Shown one piece after another: positions 44,460 through 52,839 of a stretch of 64,000 bases of DNA. A program made the position numbers and the translations under genes. The notes beneath the pieces were generated by a model. The model saw only the letters and a program-made list of their open reading frames with translations, made no database searches and had not been told where the DNA came from. Position 1 is the first letter of the stretch; each line of letters starts with the position of its first letter. The DNA is from Parachlamydiales bacterium (GTDB lineage: Bacteria > Chlamydiota > Chlamydiia > Chlamydiales > SM23-39): the NCBI GenBank assembly GCA_019694475.1, contig JAIBBX010000003.1, forward strand, positions 184,497 to 248,496, written 5' to 3'.

Positions 44460-45084
44460 GTGCAATAAGGCCAGCTGCTTGGGAAAACGGATCTTTGATA
44501 TCGCTTTTAGTCTTCTCGTAATGATATTGGCGGCTCCTTTTTTTCTCATCTGCGTTCTAATTGTCAAATGCTCATCTCCCGGGCCTGTTTTTTATTCCCA
44601 TCCTAGAATCGGGTGCAACGGCAAGCCATTTGGCTGTTTGAAATTCCGCACTATGTATCGGGATGCCGATGCTAGGCTGCATCCGCTTTTGGCCTCCGAT
44701 CCTGCGCTCATGCATGAATGGAAAACCTATTTTAAATTGAAAGTCGATCCCCGGATCACTCCAATCGGGAAATTTTTAAGAAAAACGTCGCTGGATGAAC
44801 TGCCTCAATTTTGGAATGTCTTGAAGGGGCAAATGAGCATCGTGGGCCCTCGTCCGTTAACGGCTCATGAAGTGACTCATTATGTAAAAGACAAAGCTTC
44901 TAAAATCTTGTCGGTCAAGCCTGGACTTACGAGCCTTTGGATTACGCAGGGGAGAAATAGCCTTTCTCTTGAAGCTCGCATTGCCTTGGAAGAATACTAT
45001 GTCACACACCGCACCTTTTGGCTCGATTGTAAACTGATCTTCAAAACCATTTGGCTCATGATTTATCCGAAAGGAGCCTACTGA
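44452..45084 (+). CDS. Undecaprenyl-phosphate sugar-1-phosphate transferase family protein
   Basis: A ~200-residue monotopic phosphoglycosyltransferase (PglC/WcaJ catalytic core). One membrane helix (KRIFDIAFSLLVMILAAPFF), KFRTMYRDAD, TPIGKFLRKTSLDELPQFWNVLKG and MSIVGPRPL are diagnostic. It attaches the first sugar phosphate to a polyprenyl carrier, starting a surface glycan. No obvious ATG: TTG 44452 lies in a hairpin, TTG 44479 gives the more usual beginning GKRIFDIAF. The stop overlaps the galE start. Confidence 0.85.
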   Translation: MGGCNKASCLGKRIFDIAFSLLVMILAAPFFLICVLIVKCSSPGPVFYSHPRIGCNGKPFGCLKFRTMYRDADARLHPLLASDPALMHEWKTYFKLKVDPRITPIGKFLRKTSLDELPQFWNVLKGQMSIVGPRPLTAHEVTHYVKDKASKILSVKPGLTSLWITQGRNSLSLEARIALEEYYVTHRTFWLDCKLIFKTIWLMIYPKGAY

Positions 45085-46100
45085 TGGCAATTTTAGTTGT
45101 AGGCGGAGCCGGTTACATTGGCAGCCATGTATGCAAGGCGTTGAAGGAAGCCGGTTTTACGCCTGTAGTCTATGATAATCTATCCACAGGGCATTCTTGG
45201 GCGATTCAATTCGGCCCTTCTGTCATCGCCGATTTGGAAGATGAAGCAGCTCTTTTAAACGCTTTTTATCAATATCAGCCTGATGCGGTCATCCATTTGG
45301 CCTCGCTCATCAATGTGCGCGATTCAATCGTCAATCCCGCCCTTTACTGGGAAAAGAATCTCGTTGTGACACTGGCCCTGCTCAAGGCGATGATGAAAGC
45401 GAATGTGCTGAACCTTGTTTTCTCTTCAACCGCAGCCATTTACGGATCTCCGCAAAGAGTCCCCATCGATGAATCGCATCCAAAGGCGCCGATGAATGCT
45501 TACGGCAAAACCAAGTGGGCTGTTGAGGAAATGCTGCAAGATTTTTCCAATGCCCATGGCTTGCAATTTGCGGCGCTTCGTTATTTCAATGCCTCTGGCG
45601 CAGACCCATCTGCGATCATCGGGGAGGCTCATGAGCCTGAAACGCATCTCATTCCGCTTGTGATACGAACGGCATTGGGGGTGCGGGAGCGGCTTATGGT
45701 TTACGGACAAGATTTTGCAACACCGGATGGGACAGCAATCCGAGACTATATCCATGTGTCAGATCTTGCCAATGCGCACATCCTTGCCCTTAAATACCTC
45801 TTCAAGCAGAAAAAATCCCTTCAAGTCAATCTAGGCACAGGGACTGGCTATTCCGTGAAAGAGATCGTTCAGGCTGTTGAATCCTTTGGAGGTAAAAGGG
45901 TTCCTGTTGAAATTGTGTCGAGGTTGGCGCACGATAGTCCGATGCTTGTGGCCGATCCCTCCAAAGCTAAAGAAATCCTCAACTGGCACCCCCAGATGTC
46001 CGATCTTCCAAGCATCATCTCCACCGCCTGGAACTGGGAAATCAATAAACCATCTGTTGTTCTCAACAAACTGCTAAGCAATACGATAGTTAGTAAATAA
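45084..46100 (+). CDS. galE: UDP-glucose 4-epimerase
   Basis: A 338-residue short-chain dehydrogenase-type GalE: NAD-binding ILVVGGAGYIGSHVCKAL, Ser/Thr in FSSTAAIYG, catalytic YGKTK (Tyr-x3-Lys), and RYFNASGADP. It makes UDP-galactose or UDP-GalNAc and could feed the sugar transferase encoded just upstream. AAGGAG precedes the ATG at 45084, which shares TGATG with the previous stop. Confidence 0.93.
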   Translation: MAILVVGGAGYIGSHVCKALKEAGFTPVVYDNLSTGHSWAIQFGPSVIADLEDEAALLNAFYQYQPDAVIHLASLINVRDSIVNPALYWEKNLVVTLALLKAMMKANVLNLVFSSTAAIYGSPQRVPIDESHPKAPMNAYGKTKWAVEEMLQDFSNAHGLQFAALRYFNASGADPSAIIGEAHEPETHLIPLVIRTALGVRERLMVYGQDFATPDGTAIRDYIHVSDLANAHILALKYLFKQKKSLQVNLGTGTGYSVKEIVQAVESFGGKRVPVEIVSRLAHDSPMLVADPSKAKEILNWHPQMSDLPSIISTAWNWEINKPSVVLNKLLSNTIVSK

Positions 46101-46204
46101 GTTGGCGTTTCCTATGGCGCGTAGCATGCCCGACGTCATTAACTTATTATTATTGTAATTTGTAGTAAAAGATTTGTGATGTAGTTTGGTTTTGTTGTTT
46201 TTGC

Positions 46205-46217
46205 TATAATATTAATA
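46205..46217 (+). promoter_or_regulatory. -10 element seven bases from a start codon (leaderless candidate)
   Basis: A perfect TATAAT (46205-46210) lies so near the ATG (46217) that transcription would begin at or beside the start codon. No RBS is seen. TAGTTT at 46182-46187 is a weak -35 at 17 bases. Confidence 0.55.
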
Positions 46218-46459
46218 TGGCTACATCAGTTTCTGAATTAAAATTTTACTTCCAGGGAGAGGTCCCCTTCTCTGAACTCTCTAAGCCTAATAAGGTATTG
46301 CTTATAGCTATATCTACCATCATGGCCCTCGGCATGATCTTCTCTTACTCCTTCTGCGCCCCTTGGATCGTTACCCTCGGCTTCTTCATCTTAACCTTAG
46401 CCCCTCTGTTCCCACTCGGTAAGAGTTATCTTACTACCCCCAAAACGCCTGGAATATAA
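46217..46459 (+). CDS. Small bilobed membrane protein (Inc-like candidate)
   Basis: An 80-residue protein: hydrophilic start (MATSVSELKFYFQGEVPFSE), then two adjoining hydrophobic helices (~27-68: VLLIAISTIMALGMIFSYSF and IVTLGFFILTLAPLFPLG), then a short tail. The two-lobed segment fits chlamydial inclusion-membrane proteins. It shares YF-x-GEVP-x3-L with the next protein. It has its own promoter and may be leaderless. Confidence 0.65.
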   Translation: MATSVSELKFYFQGEVPFSELSKPNKVLLIAISTIMALGMIFSYSFCAPWIVTLGFFILTLAPLFPLGKSYLTTPKTPGI

Positions 46460-46512
46460 TTAAATTAAGTTGTTATGACTTAATTAAGTTAATTTCATTA
46501 TTTTAGTTATAG

Positions 46513-46540
46513 TTGTAATTAAAATATTTTTTGTTAAAAT
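46513..46540 (+). promoter_or_regulatory. Promoter of the 46594 gene
   Basis: TTGTAA, 16 bases, TAAAAT, followed by a ~45-base leader containing a GC-rich part (GCGCGTTAGTACCCCGCTCG) and the strong RBS AAAGGAG before the ATG at 46594. Confidence 0.6.
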
Positions 46541-46593
46541 AAGCGTATGAGCGCGTTAGTACCCCGCTCGCCAGGCGAAGAAAGGAGAAAACA

Positions 46594-47553
46594 ATGTCTG
46601 ATAGTCAAGAAGTTGAGATCAACCAAGGGTTTGATCCTATGGTAGCTCCCGTGGAGAACGGGAAAGTTGCCGAGGAACCCGTAACTCGAAACTTAAACAG
46701 TGTCGATGAAAGCATAGATGGCCAAAGCTACTTCCTAGGCGAAGTTCCTCAGGCTCATCTAGTTGACCCATGCGCATTTTTGCCATTGAACTCGGATCGT
46801 TTGATCGGTTCGGTCAATATGGTCGAAAAATTGCTCTATGAGGTTGGAATTTTGATTGAAGAAGAAGTTGCTTCTATCCAAAAACATCAGAAGCGAATCA
46901 CTTTCTGGGAAGACCGGATTGAGAAAAACAAAGCTCTGATCAAGAAGCACGAAATCAGAATCAAACAAAACAACACAGATGCTCTTTACGATAAGAAAAA
47001 CCGCGACTATTGGTTCGGCAGAGCTGAAGAGGTCGAAATCGACTACTCTCATGCAGAAGTAGCTAACCGTCATCAAGATTGGGCGTGGCTCATCAAGAAA
47101 TACGGTTTGAAAAATGCCGATGGCACAGAAATCAATGCAAAAAACCATTGCGTTGAAGAACTTTGCAACGGCGAGACGAAAAATCTCTCTGCTGAGTATC
47201 GCGCAACTGGAAACAAATACGAGAATGCAAGAAAAGAAAAAGAAACTGAAAATAGCCGTTTGGTAAGAGAAAATGCAAAGCTTCTCAATACCAACGATAT
47301 GCTTCAGACTTACATTTCTGCTACTTATGCTAATGATATCGAGCCGCTGCAAGACGGCATCTTGCTCCTCAAAGAACTTGGCCAAAAGCTGAAATCTGTA
47401 GGACAGGACGATAAAGCAACTTACGGACAAATGAGAGCTTGGGCGGAGCCATTCTTAAATGACTTCATCAAGTCTAACTCTCGTGTTCCTCAGGCTGTTG
47501 TCACCCACTTCCGCAAATTGACATCTATCCCACTTCCTCCAGAATACTGCTAA
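46594..47553 (+). CDS. Long coiled-coil protein of unknown function
   Basis: A 319-residue protein with an acidic, probably disordered N-terminus (1-45), the motif SYFLGEVPQAHLVDP (45-59) shared with the preceding small membrane protein, and long coiled coils at ~75-145 and ~200-250. No signal peptide or membrane segment. Strong promoter, strong RBS and strong terminator imply high expression. By architecture it could be a secreted effector or structural protein; that is inference. Confidence 0.7.
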   Translation: MSDSQEVEINQGFDPMVAPVENGKVAEEPVTRNLNSVDESIDGQSYFLGEVPQAHLVDPCAFLPLNSDRLIGSVNMVEKLLYEVGILIEEEVASIQKHQKRITFWEDRIEKNKALIKKHEIRIKQNNTDALYDKKNRDYWFGRAEEVEIDYSHAEVANRHQDWAWLIKKYGLKNADGTEINAKNHCVEELCNGETKNLSAEYRATGNKYENARKEKETENSRLVRENAKLLNTNDMLQTYISATYANDIEPLQDGILLLKELGQKLKSVGQDDKATYGQMRAWAEPFLNDFIKSNSRVPQAVVTHFRKLTSIPLPPEYC

Positions 47554-47575
47554 TTCTGGACTCGTCGCTTTACGC

Positions 47576-47614
47576 TCGGGCCTAAGTCTTGAAGACTTAG
47601 GCCCGATTTTTTTT
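47576..47614 (+). terminator. Strong rho-independent terminator
   Basis: TCGGGCCTAAGTCTT and AAGACTTAGGCCCGA form a 15-bp stem around a single G, so the real loop takes a few more bases, followed by eight T. Confidence 0.93.
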
Positions 47615-47616
47615 AT

Positions 47617-47681
47617 GCAAAACGCAAAATGCAAAATGCAAAACGGCAAGGGGTGAGCTATTTTTGTGTTTTGCGTTTTGC
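47617..47681. repeat. GCAAAAYG repeats with 13-bp inverted repeat
   Basis: GCAAAACGCAAAA (47617-47629) continues as GCAAAATGCAAAAC and is repeated in reverse complement at 47669-47681 (TTTTGCGTTTTGC). The unit lies between a terminator and the methyltransferase start. Confidence 0.6.
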
Positions 47682-47706
47682 GCTTGAATATGATACTTTT
47701 TTATTC

Positions 47707-48360
47707 ATGCAAAAATCGGCCCTCGAAGATATTTACCGCAGTCATCACGTAAGAGGGGATAGATATGGCTATCTCTACTGCCACGGCGCCAGGATTCCAC
47801 ATATCCGGGAATGGATCGGCGTAGGTAAAAGAGTGCTCGACCTTGGCTGCAGAGATGGAATGCTCACAGCAGGATTTGTTCAGGATAATGAGGTGGTGGG
47901 CGTTGATATCGATCGCAGAGCACTTGAAATGGCAGAAAACAGGCTTGGGATTGAAACCGCTTGGCTCGATCTCAACTTCGAATGGCCTTGGACGGACGAG
48001 TCTTTCGATTGCATCGTAGCGTGCGAGATTGTGGAACATTTATTTTTTTTCGAGGATTTTTTGCAGAAAGTGCATAGGACCCTGAAAGATGGCGGGGTTT
48101 TCATCGGATCAGTGCCCAACGCGTTCCGTTTACGCAACCGTTGGAAATTTCTCTGGGGTCAAGAATATGAAACCGATCCAACTCATGTGAGGCAATTCTC
48201 ATATGACAAATTGGAAAGAGCCTTGAATGAGCATTTTACCGAGGTAGAAATTATCCCAATCGAAGGGAAAATCCTTCCATTCTGGCCTGTCAATTCGAAT
48301 ACGCCTAAGCAAGTCGGCAAACTCTTTGCCAAAGACCTTCTTTGGAAGGCCGTTAAGTAA
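47707..48360 (+). CDS. Class I SAM-dependent methyltransferase
   Basis: A ~217-residue soluble methyltransferase of the UbiE/Coq3-like group: motif I VLDLGCRDGMLTAGF, motif II VVGVDIDRRALEMAENRL, motif IV FDCIVACEIVEHLFFFEDFL and motif V LKDGGVFIGSVPN. The substrate is unknown; surface-glycan modification would fit the sugar transferase neighbourhood. I use the ATG at 47707; the frame opens further upstream, but only through the GCAAAAYG repeat. No clear RBS. Confidence 0.85.
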   Translation: MQKSALEDIYRSHHVRGDRYGYLYCHGARIPHIREWIGVGKRVLDLGCRDGMLTAGFVQDNEVVGVDIDRRALEMAENRLGIETAWLDLNFEWPWTDESFDCIVACEIVEHLFFFEDFLQKVHRTLKDGGVFIGSVPNAFRLRNRWKFLWGQEYETDPTHVRQFSYDKLERALNEHFTEVEIIPIEGKILPFWPVNSNTPKQVGKLFAKDLLWKAVK

Positions 48361-49558
48361 CGACCTCGACAAAACGGCGCCAAACAAGAGGATCTTCGTA
48401 AGGCGGCTGGAGATGGCCATTTTCTGCTCGGTTCGGATGAATCCGCAGAATTTCATGGACCGGACCTGCCCCATCAAATGCAGCAATCAACCTGTTCACG
48501 GAGCCATGCGGCATCATATTGTCTGTGTCAGTGTGAATGAAAATGCATTTGCCTTCAGAATGAGGGAGATTCCGTAATTTCAGTTCATTATCGAAACAGT
48601 CTTGAGGGATTTCAATATTCGGATCTTTGAGAGCTTGTTCTCCATAGCGCACCGCCATGCGGCCCAAGCATCCATAGCCTTCTACGACTTCTCTCATGGA
48701 AGTATATGGATTGCTTGCGATGAAATGGACTCCTTGAGCGTGGTATTTTTGCTTGATGTGGGCCGCGATTGCCGCGCCCTCGCAAAAACCCGATGCGTAG
48801 ATCTGATTTGGCTGAATGCCTTCTTGAATCAGAGCCAGATAGACCGCTTCGGCGTCCAGATAATATCCGCCTTCAGAAGGGATTCCAGTACTTTCTGCAG
48901 TTCCCCTTTGATCAGAAATCGTCACGTCGTATCCTGCGGCAAGACATTGGCCGACAAATCTTCGGTCCATGCACATGCTACGGCCCGGCGAATGGAAATT
49001 GAGAATATGAGGAGGATTGGCTGACGCGCACCGTTCTGGAAGGAGAGCTCCTTTTCGAATTGTACCATCAAGCATGGTGATATTGACGATCGGAAAATAA
49101 AACTTCGCAGCAGCATCTTCCGGGGGATCTAAAAGCGCTCTTCTAGGTCTGCCTTCATAGGTAATGTCGATGGGATGAGATCCAAGCTCTGCGAATTTTG
49201 CGAAGAAATCGGCCGATTTAAATGTGATGAAATGGACGTTCGAACCTCCATCGGCAGACTGCGCTCTTCTTTCAGTCCCTCCAAAGCCGAGGAGGAAGTT
49301 TTTGGATTGTTCAAGCCTTTGCGGATCGAATGGTTTTTCTTCTCTCGGATCATAGGAAAAGAGTTTCTGATACATGCGCATCACATAATAAGCTCCAGAT
49401 ACTCGCATTTCTCCCATCTGGAATGTGACAATCCGAAGAAGGTAGCCAAAGATCGCTTCAGCGATTTTGCGCACTTTTTCGGCAATGTAGCGAATCGGTG
49501 CAAAAATAATGGTGTCAAACACGTTGTGACAGCAATTGCTGACAGCGCTTACGCACAT
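48353..49558 (-). CDS. Alpha/beta-hydrolase with cysteine nucleophile (CHLPS/DUF818-like)
   Basis: A 401-residue protein. After an amphipathic N-terminus (~12-45) follows an alpha/beta-hydrolase core: ILNFHSPGRSM, TISDQRGTAES, and ASGFCEGAAIAAH, where Cys259 replaces the usual Ser; Asp in HTDTDNMMP (~345) and His382 (NGHLQPP) complete a triad. The arrangement recalls the Chlamydia CHLPS 43 kDa (DUF818) family and dienelactone hydrolase; family name from memory. The substrate is unknown. It lies 13 bases after a sulfatase-fold gene on the same strand. Confidence 0.75.
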   Translation of the reverse strand: MCVSAVSNCCHNVFDTIIFAPIRYIAEKVRKIAEAIFGYLLRIVTFQMGEMRVSGAYYVMRMYQKLFSYDPREEKPFDPQRLEQSKNFLLGFGGTERRAQSADGGSNVHFITFKSADFFAKFAELGSHPIDITYEGRPRRALLDPPEDAAAKFYFPIVNITMLDGTIRKGALLPERCASANPPHILNFHSPGRSMCMDRRFVGQCLAAGYDVTISDQRGTAESTGIPSEGGYYLDAEAVYLALIQEGIQPNQIYASGFCEGAAIAAHIKQKYHAQGVHFIASNPYTSMREVVEGYGCLGRMAVRYGEQALKDPNIEIPQDCFDNELKLRNLPHSEGKCIFIHTDTDNMMPHGSVNRLIAAFDGAGPVHEILRIHPNRAENGHLQPPYEDPLVWRRFVEVVT

Positions 49559-49571
49559 AGGAAACTCCCGA

Positions 49572-51392
49572 TTAAAGATTTCTTGAAAGGGGAAGGAATA
49601 TATCAGGATGTAAATATCCTTGCAATTCTAGGATTTCAAGTTTTGAAGAATCGACGAATCGGGCTTTTAATTTTAGATCTGATTTTTCTAAGAAAAATTC
49701 AAGTGGAATATCAGGACCGTTTTGATGCACTGCTATGCGGAAAGGAAGCCGATCCAGACTGAAAACTGAACGGCCGTCAAAAAGCTCTGTAAAATTGCTT
49801 TGCTTTGTCAAATAGTGGAGAATGGAAGGAAAGATATCCATGTGTGTTGCAAGATCTGTTTGCGGCTCCCATTCGGAAGAGGGAAATTTCATGAAGAGCG
49901 GAACCGATGTCGTATATTCATTGAGATGGACGCCATGGAAAAGGGCCCCCTCTTCAAAAAACTCTTCTCCGTGATCTCCTGTGATGGCAACAATCGCATC
50001 GTTGTAAAGTTCTTTACTTTTCAGGTGTTCAAAAAACCTGCCGATTTGGTCGTCGACGTAATGGATCGCGTTTCTGTATCGGTTTTTGATCAGCTCCAGT
50101 TCAGGGCTTTTAGGGCCGATGGTTAAATAATCGATTTCAGTTGCGATTGGTTCATAGGCGACAGGAAAATCTTTTGGAAAGCTGTATTCTGAGTGGGTTG
50201 AATCGAGAAAAACGATGTATGCATGGCCAGAAGGTTCCAAATCTTTTTTCATCGACTCGAAACATAAAGCATCCCTCTCGCAAGGCGGCAAACTCCAATC
50301 CAACGAAAATTCTTCGACTTTATCGGCAAGCTGTCTTTCCGAACCGAAAATGAGCTTGTCCATTTTAAAGAACCTTAAGTCTGCCGAGGAATAGACCGAA
50401 ATTTTGTAGCCCATTTTTTTCAACATTTGCAAAGGAATACTCCCTTGCGTCCATGTATCGCGCATTTGAGACCAATAAAAAGGCATGTCGGCGTGAAAAA
50501 TGGAAAACCAGGAGAGATATGTGCAGCTTGCATTTGAATACGACTTTGGAAAAGAGATGTTTTCCTCGCCAAATGCTGTTAAATGAGGTGCCGCATTGAG
50601 AAAGTCTCTTCGGAAAGTCTCAATGACGAAAATATAGACATTTGGAAGGTGTTTCGACGAGATGGCGGGAAGTAGCCGCTGTGTTGTTTCTTCATCGCGG
50701 AAATTTGGGAATGGGTTTTGCAAAATCAAATGATTGGGAGCCGGAGAGAGAAAAGTGGTTCCGAGAGGAAGCGTTTTTTGATATTTCGAGTAGGAGCTTT
50801 TATTCAAAAATGGATGGGCGATTAGATCGAGAAGAAAGAGTGAAATGCCAATGATGCCCACCATCATAGCAAGTTGATTCAATGAGACGTTGAGCGGTTT
50901 TTTTCGAACAATTTTAAATGTGAAAGTGTAGAAGAGGATTCCTGCGATCGGAACTAGAATGACAGCGACCAGAATCGTTCCAATCATCGTTGCATTCATA
51001 TTGAGAGCTTGAAAACCTGCGATTAGATGATCAATCCCTGAGCCAAAAAAGAATTTGAAGATATAGATGATCGAGGCGTCTAAAATGCGGACCATGAAAA
51101 AATTGGTAAAATGGAGAAGCATCAAAATAAAAGAAATGCTGATGAAGGAAAAATAGATCCATTTGGGAGTCCAAAGCTTCAAAATATAGGCAATTAGGAC
51201 GAAACAGCACACCTCTAAAAGAGCCTGGCCGATGGCATAGAAGAAGAAAAAGAGAGGAACACCCGTCAAAGGCAGATTCCAAGTGTAAAAATGGGAAAGG
51301 CTGAGGACGGTGAGAAAGAGAAGGAAGAAGCTGAAATAGAGGTAGTTAATTTCTCTTTTTTGGCCAAAAAATTTACGAAGAAAATTTTTCAT
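49572..51392 (-). CDS. Membrane sulfatase-fold phosphotransferase/hydrolase, copy 1
   Basis: A 606-residue protein with about five N-terminal membrane helices (~15-190) and an exported sulfatase/LtaS-like domain (~240-560): VYIFVIETFRRD (metal Glu), SCTYLSWFS with the candidate Thr nucleophile, and ITGDHGEEFFEEGALFHGVH (Asp-His metal site). The family includes phosphoethanolamine transferases and lipoteichoic acid synthases. Here it would modify a lipid or glycan on the outer side of the inner membrane. A paralogue is at 52808. Confidence 0.85.
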   Translation of the reverse strand: MKNFLRKFFGQKREINYLYFSFFLLFLTVLSLSHFYTWNLPLTGVPLFFFFYAIGQALLEVCCFVLIAYILKLWTPKWIYFSFISISFILMLLHFTNFFMVRILDASIIYIFKFFFGSGIDHLIAGFQALNMNATMIGTILVAVILVPIAGILFYTFTFKIVRKKPLNVSLNQLAMMVGIIGISLFLLDLIAHPFLNKSSYSKYQKTLPLGTTFLSPAPNHLILQNPFPNFRDEETTQRLLPAISSKHLPNVYIFVIETFRRDFLNAAPHLTAFGEENISFPKSYSNASCTYLSWFSIFHADMPFYWSQMRDTWTQGSIPLQMLKKMGYKISVYSSADLRFFKMDKLIFGSERQLADKVEEFSLDWSLPPCERDALCFESMKKDLEPSGHAYIVFLDSTHSEYSFPKDFPVAYEPIATEIDYLTIGPKSPELELIKNRYRNAIHYVDDQIGRFFEHLKSKELYNDAIVAITGDHGEEFFEEGALFHGVHLNEYTTSVPLFMKFPSSEWEPQTDLATHMDIFPSILHYLTKQSNFTELFDGRSVFSLDRLPFRIAVHQNGPDIPLEFFLEKSDLKLKARFVDSSKLEILELQGYLHPDIFLPLSRNL

Positions 51393-51465
51393 AAATAGTC
51401 ACTTTAGCAAAGTTGACATTTAGAGCAAAATCGCATTTAATGGAGGCTTAACAAAAGGGCTGTTT

Positions 51466-52839
51466 GTGAACCGTTTAAAATCTCTTTTATTAGCATTTGC
51501 TATACCAGTTCTTCCAGTTCAAGCTGCAGAACCAACTGTTGAACCTGTGGTGATTCTGGGGGGAGGGGTTGGATCGCTCACATCCGCGCTTTATTTGGGT
51601 CGGGCGGGATATCAACCGCTTGTGATCGAAGGGCCGACGCCAGGTGGTCTTTTAACGCAATCAAGTTCAGTGCAAAATTGGCCTGGAGAGCTGGAAGTGT
51701 CGGGCTATGCGCTTGTTGAAAAGATGCATGCTCAAGCAGAAGCAAACGGTGCCAGGTTTCTCAAAGAAGAGGTGATCGGCGTCGACTTTTCGAAGCGCCC
51801 ATTCACAATCACGACCCGCACGTTGGATGGAACGAATAAAACCCATCAGATCCAAACGGAAAGCGCCATCATTGCCATGGGCACTAAACCGAATTATCTG
51901 GGCATTCCAGGCGAACAAGAATATTGGGGCAGAGGCGTTACCAATTGCGCGATCTGCGATGGAGCTCTTTATAAAGGCAAAGTGGTTGGCGTAGTCGGCG
52001 GCGGAGATGCGGCTGTATTAGAAGCCCTCTATCTTTCCAACATTGCCAAAGAAGTACACGTATTTGTCCGCAAGGATTCTTTGAAAGCAATCGAAGAGAA
52101 AAGAATCCAGGCGTTGAAAGAAAAAACCAATGTGAAGTTCCATTACAACACGTCAGTGCAATCGGTTAAAGGCGACGGCGTGGGAGTAACTGGCGTAGTT
52201 TTGAAGAACGGTTCCCAAATGGCTCTAGACGGGCTCTTTTTGGCAATCGGATCAACGCCCAATACGATGGTGTTTAAAAATGCTCTCAAATTAGACAAGC
52301 AAGGTTACATCGTCTTAGAAAAAGACCAAGAGACATCCGTTAAAGGCGTTTATGCGATTGGAGACATTGTCGATCCGGTTTATAAACAAGCGGTTTCTGC
52401 TTCAGGCGATGGCGCCAAAGCGGCCATGCAGTCCCAGCAGTATCTTTCAGACCGGGCGAATCGATTGATTGTGAAAAATGAAGTCGCAATGAAAAAAATC
52501 GCCACTAAAGAAGTGATCGAAGTTTCAACAGTTGAACAGTTTCATAAAGAGATTTCAGACAGTCAAACTCCAGTTGTTGTCGATTTTTATGCTACTTGGT
52601 GCGGTCCCTGTAAACAGGTGGCTCCAGTGTTTGAATCCTCGGCAAGCCAGCTCGCCGGCAAAGTCAAGTTCATGAAAGTGAATGTCGACAAATTTTACGA
52701 TTTAAGCACCGATTACAACATTCGGGCGATGCCGACAGTTCTTCTATTTGATACAGCTGGCAATGAAACGGCGCGGAAAGTGGGATTCAATCAGATTCAA
52801 GAGCTGCTTACTCAGCTCCATCATGAGAATTCGCAATAA
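51466..52839 (+). CDS. Exported thioredoxin reductase-thioredoxin fusion
   Basis: A 457-residue fusion. After a signal-like peptide (KSLLLAFAIPVLPVQA-A, cut near 20) come the FAD domain (VVILGGGVGSLTSALYLGRAG), redox CAIC (161-164), the NADPH domain (VVGVVGGGDAAVLEALYLS) and, after ~345, a thioredoxin with WCGPC (378-382). The usual HRR NADPH-phosphate motif reads FVRKDSLK, a departure. Fusions of TrxB and Trx are known (Mycobacterium leprae), but export would be odd because NADPH is cytoplasmic. GTG start. It is flanked by two paralogous sulfatase-fold genes on the other strand. Confidence 0.88.
   Translation: MNRLKSLLLAFAIPVLPVQAAEPTVEPVVILGGGVGSLTSALYLGRAGYQPLVIEGPTPGGLLTQSSSVQNWPGELEVSGYALVEKMHAQAEANGARFLKEEVIGVDFSKRPFTITTRTLDGTNKTHQIQTESAIIAMGTKPNYLGIPGEQEYWGRGVTNCAICDGALYKGKVVGVVGGGDAAVLEALYLSNIAKEVHVFVRKDSLKAIEEKRIQALKEKTNVKFHYNTSVQSVKGDGVGVTGVVLKNGSQMALDGLFLAIGSTPNTMVFKNALKLDKQGYIVLEKDQETSVKGVYAIGDIVDPVYKQAVSASGDGAKAAMQSQQYLSDRANRLIVKNEVAMKKIATKEVIEVSTVEQFHKEISDSQTPVVVDFYATWCGPCKQVAPVFESSASQLAGKVKFMKVNVDKFYDLSTDYNIRAMPTVLLFDTAGNETARKVGFNQIQELLTQLHHENSQ

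Noticed and set aside
46759..47430. 223-residue minus-strand ORF
   Set aside because: Shadow of the coiled-coil gene at 46594, which has promoter, RBS and terminator; the antisense product is a Phe/Ser/Cys-rich sequence without motifs.
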